This document shows positions 56,576-64,000 of a stretch of 64,000 bases of DNA, piece after piece; position 1 is the first letter of the stretch; each line of letters begins with the position of its first letter. The DNA comes from Rahnella laticis (GTDB taxonomy: Bacteria; Pseudomonadota; Gammaproteobacteria; Enterobacterales; Enterobacteriaceae). The stretch spans positions 227,763 to 291,762 of the forward strand of contig NZ_JADOBI010000007.1 in the NCBI RefSeq assembly GCF_015644585.1. The letters run 5' to 3'. The notes below the pieces were generated by a model. The model was not told the origin of the DNA. It ran no database searches and saw only the letters and a program-made list of their open reading frames with translations. A program made the translations under genes and the position numbers.

Positions 56576-57085
56576 TTAGTTGCTCACGTAAGAAATCTTG
56601 ATTGGCGCGTTGTAAGCACCTGGCAATACGTTTGCAGTGTCCATCACCGCCATACCGGTGGTGAAGGCATAGGTCAGCGCGCCATCTTCATCAGCAACAA
56701 CCGGGATGCTGGTGTCGTTGGTCACCTGAGTGGTGTTGTCAGACTGCTTCAGCATAAAGCCCGCAGTCTGGGTCACGTCGCTCAGGAACAGGTTGCTGTC
56801 AGAACCGACAACGCCGCTCACCTGCAATGCGCCTTCTTCGTCAGCTGCACAGTTTTTCAGGGTAACAACCAGTGGCTCTTCGCCGACTTGTTGTTTAGCC
56901 GCTGTAAATTCAGTCTTAGCAAAAGAACCCACGTTCAGTGTTGCAGCTCCGTTATTTGCAGTCACTTCGCAAGTGGTTTCTACAATATTCCCTTGCAGGG
57001 TGACATCAGCCTGAGTTGCAGCCTGAACATTACCAGCAAAACCCAAAATCAGAGCGACGGGCGCAAGGGCGATAATTTTTTTCAT
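56576..57085 (-). CDS. Major fimbrial subunit, operon 2
   Basis: A pilin of 169 residues: signal peptide MKKIIALAPVALILGFAGNV, mature DVTLQGNIVETTCEVTANNG, second Cys in LKNCAADE, and C-terminal PIKISYVSN. It is the promoter-proximal gene of an eight-gene operon on the minus strand and is set apart by a strong hairpin, as expected for the shaft subunit. Confidence 0.9.
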   Translation of the reverse strand: MKKIIALAPVALILGFAGNVQAATQADVTLQGNIVETTCEVTANNGAATLNVGSFAKTEFTAAKQQVGEEPLVVTLKNCAADEEGALQVSGVVGSDSNLFLSDVTQTAGFMLKQSDNTTQVTNDTSIPVVADEDGALTYAFTTGMAVMDTANVLPGAYNAPIKISYVSN

Positions 57086-57295
57086 TACTCAATCCTTCAA
57101 TAGAATAGTGTTTATTACGATTAATAACATTTATCTCAGCCTGCCGTGGCTGAGGGAAAGATAATACGCAGAAACAAATATCCGCACCATGAGAGGGAGA
57201 TTATTTTAATGAAGGTCGGCGACTACAGATGTAGGACGTGAAATATTAATGGCGTGATAAATATGTTGATTCAAAAACTAGCACGGCGTGAAATA

Positions 57296-57329
57296 AAAAT
57301 AAAGCCATCACAAGGGATGGCTTTATTTT
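57296..57329 (-). terminator. Intrinsic terminator of evgAS
   Basis: A 14-bp perfect stem (AAAATAAAGCCATC/GATGGCTTTATTTT) with loop ACAAGG, 21 bp past the evgS stop. Confidence 0.93.
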
Positions 57330-57350
57330 GGCGTTACGGAGTTTCCGTCA

Positions 57351-60300
57351 TTAATAACGGACGGAACGGGAATACGCCTCAATGGCCGCATTCAGGGATT
57401 GAATTTGCTGCTCCAGCTGCAACACGCCTTTTTCCAGCGCAGGCGGATGCAGCCCGGCGGCCAGCTGATTTTCCAGCGTTTCGGCAAGTTCATATAAAAC
57501 CGTCGCGCCCAGAAGCTGCATCGTGCCGTTGATGCGGTGAAGATGATGTTGCAGCAGTTCCCACTCTTCACGCGCCAGCGCCTGAACGGCGGCCGCCACG
57601 TCTTTGTCGTTTTCAATCCGTGACTGTTCCAGCATCTGACACATCAGTTTTTTATCACCAAGGCTGTGCGCTTCAAGCATCCGCATGTCGATAAACGCAT
57701 CCAGCGGCGGTCCGTCCGCCGGCATATTCACGCCGCTGAGCGCGGCCTTGAGCTGTTGCAGATCGATGGGTTTGAACAGGCATAAATTCATGCCCGCCGC
57801 CAGACAGCGCTCTTTTTCTTCCGTCTGCGCATTGGCGGTCAGCCCCCAGATCACCATGTGCTGATTCAGCTCACGCACCCGCCGGGTCAGCGTGATGCCG
57901 TCCATATTGGGCATGTTCAGATCGGTAATCAGCAGATCGTAATCCTGATTTTTGATGAGGTTCAGCGCATGCAGGCCGTCTTCGGCCTCATCAACGTGAT
58001 ACCCGAGAATATCTAGCTGACGACGCAGCAACAGACGGTTGGTCGGGTTATCTTCGGCAATCACAATCCGCAGCGCGGCCGGGCGCGTCGCTTCCTGTTC
58101 GGCAATCAGTGGCACTGCGGGCGCGTTGTCCGAGGCCTGCGTGACCAGCGTCACCATCATGGTGGTTCCCATGCCCGGCTGGCTGGTAATGCTGATCTGC
58201 CCTGCCATGCGCTCCACCATTTCGCGGCAAATCACCAGCCCGAGGCCGGATCCGATCTGGCGTTTCCCCGCATCCGTCTGGCTGAACGGCTTAAACAATT
58301 GCTGCTGTTCGTCATGACTGATGCCCGCGCCGGTGTCGCGCACGCTGAGCGTGAGATAAACCCGCTCTTCGCCCATCGCCTGCGTGTGGGCAATCACGTC
58401 CACGCTGCCTTCGGCGGTAAATTTGATGGCGTTACTCAGCAGATTCGACAGCACCTGCTTCACCGCCTGCGGATCGAGCCAGAGCGTTTTACCGTCTTCA
58501 AGGCGGCAATCCACCGTCAGCCGCAAGTTTTTCTGCCGCGCCAGCCCTTCAAAATTGGCGACCGTCGCGTTAATCACCGGTTCCAGATCGACCCATTCCG
58601 GCGTCAGCGTGAAATTGCCTGACTCAATTTTTTCCATATCCAGCACGTCGCCAATCAGCGCAATCAGGGTTTGTGCCGTGCTGTACGCCAGCTGAATGGC
58701 TTCTTTGGTTTCATCCGCGCTTTGCTTGCGCGTGGTCAGCAACTCCAGGAAGCCCATGATCGAGCTCACCGGCGTGCGGATTTCATGGCTCATGCTGGCC
58801 AGGAACTGGCTTTTGGCCTGATTCGCACCGATGGCTTTGTCTTTCTCAACCTGCAACGCTTTCATCAGCTGGCGGGATTCCGTGATGTCCTGCCAGCCGC
58901 AAATCAGAATCGCAGGCCGGTTTTCCGGCATCAGACACAGCGTCAGCCAGTGCAGGATCTGACGATTTTCACCGCCATTATTGAGCGTCAGCGAATGCGT
59001 GAGCACATGACCGGGTTTCAGGCCGAGCAAAATGTCCGGCTGAATGGCATGGAAAACGTCCGCCAGCGGACTGCGCCGGTCAAACAGGGAATAATTCATT
59101 GAGCCGCGCAGCTCAGGAATAAAGAAATCGCTGAAGGCGCTGTTATAACTTTCCAGTTCGCCTTCGAGCGTGATGACGTAAACCGGCACGGGAATGGAAT
59201 TGGACAATGTCTGGCTGAAAATAAGCTGATAGTTCAGCGCCGCCTGCGCCGCTTTGCCCCGCCCGATGGCGCGCAGCAAATACACGCCCCACAGCAGGCT
59301 GGTGATCACCAGTAAAACCGCCAGCCCGATCACCAGATAAAAAGGCCGGTTATACAGATTCCAGGTGCCGATTTTCACGTCCGGCGCTTTGGTCCATTTT
59401 CCGGCCAGATTCAGGATCTCTTTCGGCGGAATATCGTCCAGCGCCTTATTCAGAATGCTCTGCAGTTCAGAGGATTCCCGCGGGATCGCAAAGGCAATTT
59501 GCGCCGAAGGCTCATCCGGAATGCGCGTGTATTTCATCGTGCCCGGATAATAGTGATCGATGATAAACCGTGACGCGAGCTGCGTAGACACCACCGCATC
59601 CACATCACCGAGCATCAGCTTACTGAGCGCGGTACTGGTGTTTTCAGCAATCACCCATTCCACGCCCGGATATTTCATTTTGAGTTTGTCGGTCAGCGGA
59701 TGATAGGCCGGGATTGCCACTTTTGAGCCGGGCGAAAGCAAATCGTCTTGCTCCGACGACGCCCGCGTCACCAGCACAAACGGCGTGGCGATAAACGGAT
59801 GCGTGAACAACATTTCCTCTTCGCGTTCAGCGCTGAACGTTGCCGTCGGCAACACGTCCCAGCCGCCTTTACGCATGATATCCACCATATCCGTATTCGA
59901 ATTGGCGATCACCGGCTGGAAAACCAGACCGGTTTGCAGCTGGATCAGATTCAGAATATCGCCGAGCAAACCGCGAATTTCCTGATGCTCGTCCACCATG
60001 CTCAGTGGCGCGTAATACGGGTTAATCAGCACGCGCAGCACCGGATGTTTGGCAATCCAGCGCTCTTCCCGCGGCGTCAGTTTCATCGCTTTATTTAAAA
60101 ATGAAATATTGCCGGTATCGACCCACGACTGGGCAATTTGTTTATGGGTTTGTTCCGTCAGGGAACTGATAAAGGTATCGAGAATGCCGAGCAGTTGTTT
60201 CTGACCGGCCGGTACGATGAAATGATTCCCCGTCTGCGGTTCACGCCAGAACTTCACCATTTCCAGCGACTGATAAAAATCGCGAACCAGAATAAAACTG

Positions 60301-60980
60301 GACGTCAGATTATTACCAAAAAAATAGTCGTTTTCGTTATTGGCCACCGACGCCAGCGCCAGATAATTATCCGCATAAGACGTAATGTGCGCCTTGGGGA
60401 AAATCATCTTAATAAACTGTTCGGACGGATAACCCTGCTTGATCGCAACCGACACGTCGTCCTTGTCGTTGGAAAGCGGCTTCATGACATCCGCCTGGCG
60501 CGTCACCAGCGTCGGATACGCGCGGATCAGCGGCAGTGAGGCGGCAAACGCCGGGTCTAAATCCCCTTCACCGGCGGGCGACGTCAGAATCAGATCCGCC
60601 TCACCGGCTTTGAGCGCGGTTAACGCTGCACTGAGATCCGCGTAATGCTTAATCACCACTTTGATTTGTAGCGAGTTTTCCATCATCAAAAGATAATCTG
60701 CGTTCATTCCCCGGTAACGCCCGGTGGTCGAATTCATGCTCAGCGGCGGCGTTTCCTGCCCGTATACCGCAATCGTCAGGGAACGTTTTGCCGCCAGCCA
60801 CAGCAAATCGTAATGCCCCAAAGGCAGCGCAGGCGTAAACACCTGATTATCACTGGCGAGCTGAAGCGTCGCGGGTTCCGGGCTGGCAGATTGCGCCGGT
60901 ACACTCGCGATAAAAAGCAGAAACAGCGCCACAATGGCCCGCATTATCATCGTATTACCCGATTGCATTACGTTGCGCAA
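57351..60980 (-). CDS. evgS: EvgS-like hybrid sensor kinase
   Basis: A membrane phosphorelay kinase of 1209 residues (E. coli EvgS is nearly the same length). A signal peptide leads to two tandem periplasmic Venus-flytrap domains (about 55-295 and 310-545), one transmembrane helix (about 550-575), a PAS domain, and HisKA with SHEIRTP (His732). The ATPase has VLSNLLSNAIKFT, DTGAGIS and GSGLGL; the receiver has Asp1020 in LLITDLNMPNMDG, and the HPt has His1148. Many stretches match EvgS closely (CGWQDITE, SSIMGFLELL). It signals to EvgA. The 60980 ATG overlaps evgA by 26 nt; ATG 60950 is an alternative start. Confidence 0.93.
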   Translation of the reverse strand: MRNVMQSGNTMIMRAIVALFLLFIASVPAQSASPEPATLQLASDNQVFTPALPLGHYDLLWLAAKRSLTIAVYGQETPPLSMNSTTGRYRGMNADYLLMMENSLQIKVVIKHYADLSAALTALKAGEADLILTSPAGEGDLDPAFAASLPLIRAYPTLVTRQADVMKPLSNDKDDVSVAIKQGYPSEQFIKMIFPKAHITSYADNYLALASVANNENDYFFGNNLTSSFILVRDFYQSLEMVKFWREPQTGNHFIVPAGQKQLLGILDTFISSLTEQTHKQIAQSWVDTGNISFLNKAMKLTPREERWIAKHPVLRVLINPYYAPLSMVDEHQEIRGLLGDILNLIQLQTGLVFQPVIANSNTDMVDIMRKGGWDVLPTATFSAEREEEMLFTHPFIATPFVLVTRASSEQDDLLSPGSKVAIPAYHPLTDKLKMKYPGVEWVIAENTSTALSKLMLGDVDAVVSTQLASRFIIDHYYPGTMKYTRIPDEPSAQIAFAIPRESSELQSILNKALDDIPPKEILNLAGKWTKAPDVKIGTWNLYNRPFYLVIGLAVLLVITSLLWGVYLLRAIGRGKAAQAALNYQLIFSQTLSNSIPVPVYVITLEGELESYNSAFSDFFIPELRGSMNYSLFDRRSPLADVFHAIQPDILLGLKPGHVLTHSLTLNNGGENRQILHWLTLCLMPENRPAILICGWQDITESRQLMKALQVEKDKAIGANQAKSQFLASMSHEIRTPVSSIMGFLELLTTRKQSADETKEAIQLAYSTAQTLIALIGDVLDMEKIESGNFTLTPEWVDLEPVINATVANFEGLARQKNLRLTVDCRLEDGKTLWLDPQAVKQVLSNLLSNAIKFTAEGSVDVIAHTQAMGEERVYLTLSVRDTGAGISHDEQQQLFKPFSQTDAGKRQIGSGLGLVICREMVERMAGQISITSQPGMGTTMMVTLVTQASDNAPAVPLIAEQEATRPAALRIVIAEDNPTNRLLLRRQLDILGYHVDEAEDGLHALNLIKNQDYDLLITDLNMPNMDGITLTRRVRELNQHMVIWGLTANAQTEEKERCLAAGMNLCLFKPIDLQQLKAALSGVNMPADGPPLDAFIDMRMLEAHSLGDKKLMCQMLEQSRIENDKDVAAAVQALAREEWELLQHHLHRINGTMQLLGATVLYELAETLENQLAAGLHPPALEKGVLQLEQQIQSLNAAIEAYSRSVRY

Positions 60981-61587
60981 AGGAGAAAAGTTCCATCAGC
61001 GATTTGCAGTTGAGCTTTTCCATTAAGCGGCTTTTATAGGTGCTCACGGTTTTATTACTGATGCACATTTCCGAAGCGATTTTCATATTGTCATCACCGT
61101 TCAGAATATAGCGCATCACTTTAATTTCCTGGCTCGAGAGCGACTGCAACATTTCCTGTTCAGACGAAAGACTGCCCATAAACGTCTGCAATGATAACGG
61201 GAAATAACTGTATCCATTTTGCGCCGCGTGTACCGCCGCAATAATATTGGTCATGCCCTCTTTCTTGCTGATAAAAGCATTTGCGCCCGCGTCGGCGCTG
61301 CGTTTGCCATAAAACAGATCGTTCTTGGCGGAAACCACAATAATAATCCGGCTGAACGCCTGCTTGCGGAGTTTCTCCACCACTTCAATACCGCTCATCA
61401 CCGGAATATCCACATCGACAATCACCAGATCCGGGCTGTGTTCGCCTACAAGCTGCAACGCCTGCGCGCCGTCACCGGCTTCCGCGACGACGGTGATCCC
61501 TTCATTTTCCAGCAAGTTTTTAATAGCCATACGAGCCAGCGGATGATCGTCAACGATGACAGCATTTAACTTATTGGTTTTACTCAT
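60955..61587 (-). CDS. evgA: EvgA-like response regulator
   Basis: A protein of 210 residues, close to E. coli EvgA over the full length: VIVDDHPLA at the start, phospho-acceptor Asp in LVIVDVDIPVMSG, VSAKNDLFYGK, DAGANAFISKKEGM, and the LuxR helix-turn-helix ending NKTVSTYKSRLMEKLNCKSL. In E. coli it activates acid- and drug-resistance genes, including the divergent emrKY. Here the divergent emrK-like gene is kept, and the fimbrial operon on the other side may be a further target (inference). Confidence 0.95.
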   Translation of the reverse strand: MSKTNKLNAVIVDDHPLARMAIKNLLENEGITVVAEAGDGAQALQLVGEHSPDLVIVDVDIPVMSGIEVVEKLRKQAFSRIIIVVSAKNDLFYGKRSADAGANAFISKKEGMTNIIAAVHAAQNGYSYFPLSLQTFMGSLSSEQEMLQSLSSQEIKVMRYILNGDDNMKIASEMCISNKTVSTYKSRLMEKLNCKSLMELFSFAQRNAIG

Positions 61588-62041
61588 CTTAGCGCCTTAT
61601 TAAAGACATGTTCAGGTTCCCGACTCACTCACCGTCGCGCACGGAACAACGCGCATCCCAATGACAGATGGCGTAATTATAACGTGCTGCGGAAAGATGA
61701 ACGTGTTTCGGCGCTAATTATAATGCACCGTATTGAAGGGAAATCAGAAGGATTAATTCTACTGTCTGCACATTTTTATTTCCATGAGCATTAAGACTAA
61801 TAGTATCACGCAATGCAAAAGCGTGTTCGTCTGAACTCAATTCGTTCAGGAAAGGTTTAAAAAATCTCAAACGAAATATTTTACTGATTGTTTTTAAAGA
61901 GAAATAACTTTTCAATCGGCTGTAAGGACTTCACGTGTAGGATATTCCCTGCAAAAGTTTCCGATGTGTCTCCTGTATTTCATCCGCACCGGTGATTAAT
62001 CTGACTGAATATTCTTAACACCTCCTGTTTAGAAAGAATGG
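61588..62041. promoter_or_regulatory. Divergent evgA/emrK control region
   Basis: A 454-bp AT-rich gap without a gene. By synteny with E. coli it should hold EvgA-binding sites and both promoters; I cannot fix the sites by eye. A 65-residue minus-strand frame here (61718-61915) has no ribosome site and looks like chance. Confidence 0.5.
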
Positions 62042-63166
62042 ATGAACTTTCTTATGGAAGAACTTCACGGCATGGTCGCTAATATCGGCAGGGAACGTCC
62101 GAACCCAAAAATTAAAAAGCGAATGCTTTGCGTCATTGTTATTATCGTTCCGTATTTTATTTGCAGTCTCGGGCAGGACTTTTCATTACGTAAAATGCCC
62201 GGCACCAGCGACGCTTACATTACCGGAAATCCGGTCACCCTTTCCTCAGAGATAAACGGACGTGTGGCAGTCGTAATACAAACCAACAGCGACCGCGTGC
62301 GCAAAGGCGACATTCTCCTGCACATGGAGAGTTCCGGCGAAATACTCCGCTATAAAAAGGCCGAAGAAACGCTGCTGGAAACGGAAAAAGAAACCCGGGA
62401 ACGCTACATCGCTGACGGCCAGAATAACGCTCATATCCTGAATGCCCAGATGACCTATCAGCAGGCGCTGATTGACTACAACCGCCGGTTACAGTCAAAA
62501 GGCCCTGCGGCGATTTCCAGAGATGATCTCCGGCAAGCCCTCAGAAACGTCAACAACAGCAAAGCGGCTCTGGATGCGGCAATCGTGCAATACCGCCGGA
62601 ATTTACGGGTGCTGCGTGAGACGGATATGGCCCGGCAAAAACTGATTTTGCAGGCCAGAGATGCCGTACAGAAAGCCGGTGTGGCGCTGGATCGCACGGC
62701 GATCCGCAGCCCGGTCACCGGTTATGTCGCGCAAAGAAACGTGCATTCCGGCTTAACCGTCATCCCCGGACAAACACTGCTGACTATCGTGCCCGCCGAT
62801 CAGATGTGGATAAACGCCAACTTCACCGTCGCACAGCTTTCCGGCGTTATCGTTGGCCAGAAAGCGGCGATTGTGACGGAAATGTACGGCAATAATGTGG
62901 TTTTCGAAGGACAGGTCGAAGGATGGGATGACGACGCCGACTCCGCGATTTCCGCCCTCAACAGCGCCGGAAAGTGGATTGCCGACGTCCAAAAAATCCC
63001 GGTACGCATTTCCATCAACCCGATGCAAATGAGCCAGTATCCGCTGCGGATCGGCATCTCTTCAAAAGTGAAACTGCTCGACGGGCATTCCAGGAATGCG
63101 TTGTTTGCGATGGTGAGAAAAGGAATAAATGTGCTGCGGGCGTTCAGGCGGTATGGGGTGGAGTGA
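62042..63166 (+). CDS. EmrK/HlyD-family membrane fusion protein
   Basis: A periplasmic adaptor of 374 residues. One N-terminal transmembrane helix (about 27-44, MLCVIVIIVPYFICSLG) is followed by a lipoyl half (DAYITGNPVTLSSEINGRVA), a long alpha-hairpin (about 100-205), the second lipoyl half (DRTAIRSPVTGYVAQRNVHS) and a beta-barrel (WINANFTVAQLSGV). It is divergent from evgA, as emrK is in E. coli, but no emrY-type permease gene follows, so it is either an orphan or works with a permease elsewhere. The exact start among ATG 62042, 62054 and 62072 is uncertain. Confidence 0.85.
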   Translation: MNFLMEELHGMVANIGRERPNPKIKKRMLCVIVIIVPYFICSLGQDFSLRKMPGTSDAYITGNPVTLSSEINGRVAVVIQTNSDRVRKGDILLHMESSGEILRYKKAEETLLETEKETRERYIADGQNNAHILNAQMTYQQALIDYNRRLQSKGPAAISRDDLRQALRNVNNSKAALDAAIVQYRRNLRVLRETDMARQKLILQARDAVQKAGVALDRTAIRSPVTGYVAQRNVHSGLTVIPGQTLLTIVPADQMWINANFTVAQLSGVIVGQKAAIVTEMYGNNVVFEGQVEGWDDDADSAISALNSAGKWIADVQKIPVRISINPMQMSQYPLRIGISSKVKLLDGHSRNALFAMVRKGINVLRAFRRYGVE

Positions 63167-63410
63167 GGGTGATGTGGAGGAAATACGTCGGGATAACATC
63201 GGCTTATGCCGTAAAGGTGCATCGCAAACCGCACCTTGCTTTGATACAGACAAAAGGATCACGTCTGGTCATAAAAAGAAGGAAAAAGAGTCTGTTATGA
63301 ATAATAATAGGTCCCGAAACAGGTTATGGAAAAAATCAGCATTCATGCTGGATATTCCGTGATGGCTCGACAGCAGCCAGCCTTTTATGAATACAAAAGG
63401 ACTTTTAGTG

Positions 63411-63746
63411 ATGGATACTTTATTAGATTTCTCTTTCAGAGACTTAATTGCCTTTATTATCCCAGCCGTTATTGGATTAATAATATTCACCAAGAGACGT
63501 AAAAGAAACCAGATCACAGCAAACTATCTCCTGGCCTGTTTTTTTATCGCTATCGGGTCATTCTGCGAAGTATTCGATGCCATTTATACGACATATTCCT
63601 ACAGACACAACGAGCTGTATAACAACGATAGATTCACAACTGTTTTTAATTATGATTTCACGAATATTATCTTTTTTGCAATTGTCATGACTGTTGCCAT
63701 TGTTCTATTCTTTCAGGAATTACTTCTGCGGAAAAGTGTTCGATAA
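63411..63746 (+). CDS. Small hypothetical membrane protein
   Basis: A protein of 111 residues from ATG 63411 (AGGA about 10 nt upstream; ATG 63387 has no site). Three hydrophobic helices are visible: about 8-24 (DLIAFIIPAVIGLIIF), 35-52 (NYLLACFFIAIGSFCEV) and 85-105 (IIFFAIVMTVAIVLFFQELL), with a basic loop KRRKRN after the first. No family recognised. It follows the emrK-like gene by 244 bp and is probably a separate unit. No gene is seen in 63747-64000. Confidence 0.55.
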   Translation: MDTLLDFSFRDLIAFIIPAVIGLIIFTKRRKRNQITANYLLACFFIAIGSFCEVFDAIYTTYSYRHNELYNNDRFTTVFNYDFTNIIFFAIVMTVAIVLFFQELLLRKSVR

Positions 63747-64000
63747 GACCGAAATTGACGGCTGTGATGTAGCTGAAGTGACCTGTTTAGGTAAATTATA
63801 CGATTCCCCAATGATAAATATATTGAGGTATTGCCAATATTACCTTCTGGCTTTAAGCAGTTTATCGTAGCAAATCCCATAAAAATCTATGGTCACCCCC
63901 ATTTTTGCAACACCGATTTTGATTTATGATGGGCTTGCTTAAATCTATACGGCGTCTGATGGGCAACACTACGTTGCCCGCGCCACGATGAAGTCCGCGC

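Overview
The window comes from an enterobacterial chromosome (Enterobacterales; a Yersiniaceae-like host such as Rahnella, Serratia or Ewingella is my inference). The support is a close EvgA/EvgS pair with a divergent emrK-like gene, chaperone-usher fimbriae of enterobacterial type, and a tRNA-Thr-derived island end. The window has two halves that meet at about 36.05-36.12 kb. On the left is an integrated mobile island; on the right is ordinary chromosome with surface-structure genes.

Island, conjugation module (1-12.2 kb, + strand): virB4 (5' end outside the window), virB5, an entry-exclusion lipoprotein, virB6, a 45-residue virB7, virB8-virB11, a Cag12-like lipoprotein, a TrbM/KikA-like protein, then mobB (VirD4-type coupling protein) and mobC (MOB-C relaxase, CloDF13 type). 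Between the last mating-pair genes and mobB lies a remarkable stretch of about 670 nt, densely packed with nested inverted repeats and a three-way-junction motif. It is either a large structured RNA or an elaborate transfer origin.

Island, cargo (12.2-18.2 kb): an ArdC-type antirestriction gene with a broken second copy and a 43-bp perfect palindrome beside it. Next comes a LysR/quinone-oxidoreductase pair plus two unknown genes, bracketed by two ~157-bp direct repeats, followed by degraded IS21, IS66 and IS110 fragments.

Island, defence cluster (18.4-36 kb): (a) an AT-rich three-gene ABC-3C/Lamassu-like operon (alpha/beta-hydrolase effector, small middle component, SMC-like ATPase with zinc hook); (b) a Gabija pair, gajA-gajB; (c) a nuclease-STAND-SEC-C protein; (d) a possible HEPN-like gene followed by a nucleotidyltransferase-hydrolase fusion cut in two by an intact IS21-family element with a 6-bp target duplication; (e) an unrecognised two-gene operon, one helical protein and one restriction-endonuclease-like protein, which is the best candidate for an undescribed system. 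The island ends at a tRNA-Thr 3'-half fragment followed by two copies of ATGAGTACA.

Chromosome (36.2-64 kb): a secreted serine hydrolase with a divergent LysR regulator; an HxlR regulator with a divergent SDR enzyme; a four-gene chaperone-usher operon with a LysR gene upstream; msrB; a small LuxR-type regulator; a CSS-EAL phosphodiesterase; an eight-gene chaperone-usher operon with three chaperone genes, one of them frameshifted; the evgS-evgA phosphorelay; an emrK-like adaptor gene; and a small membrane protein. The clustering suggests that fimbriation is controlled by c-di-GMP, LuxR-type and Evg-type signalling, but that link is inference.
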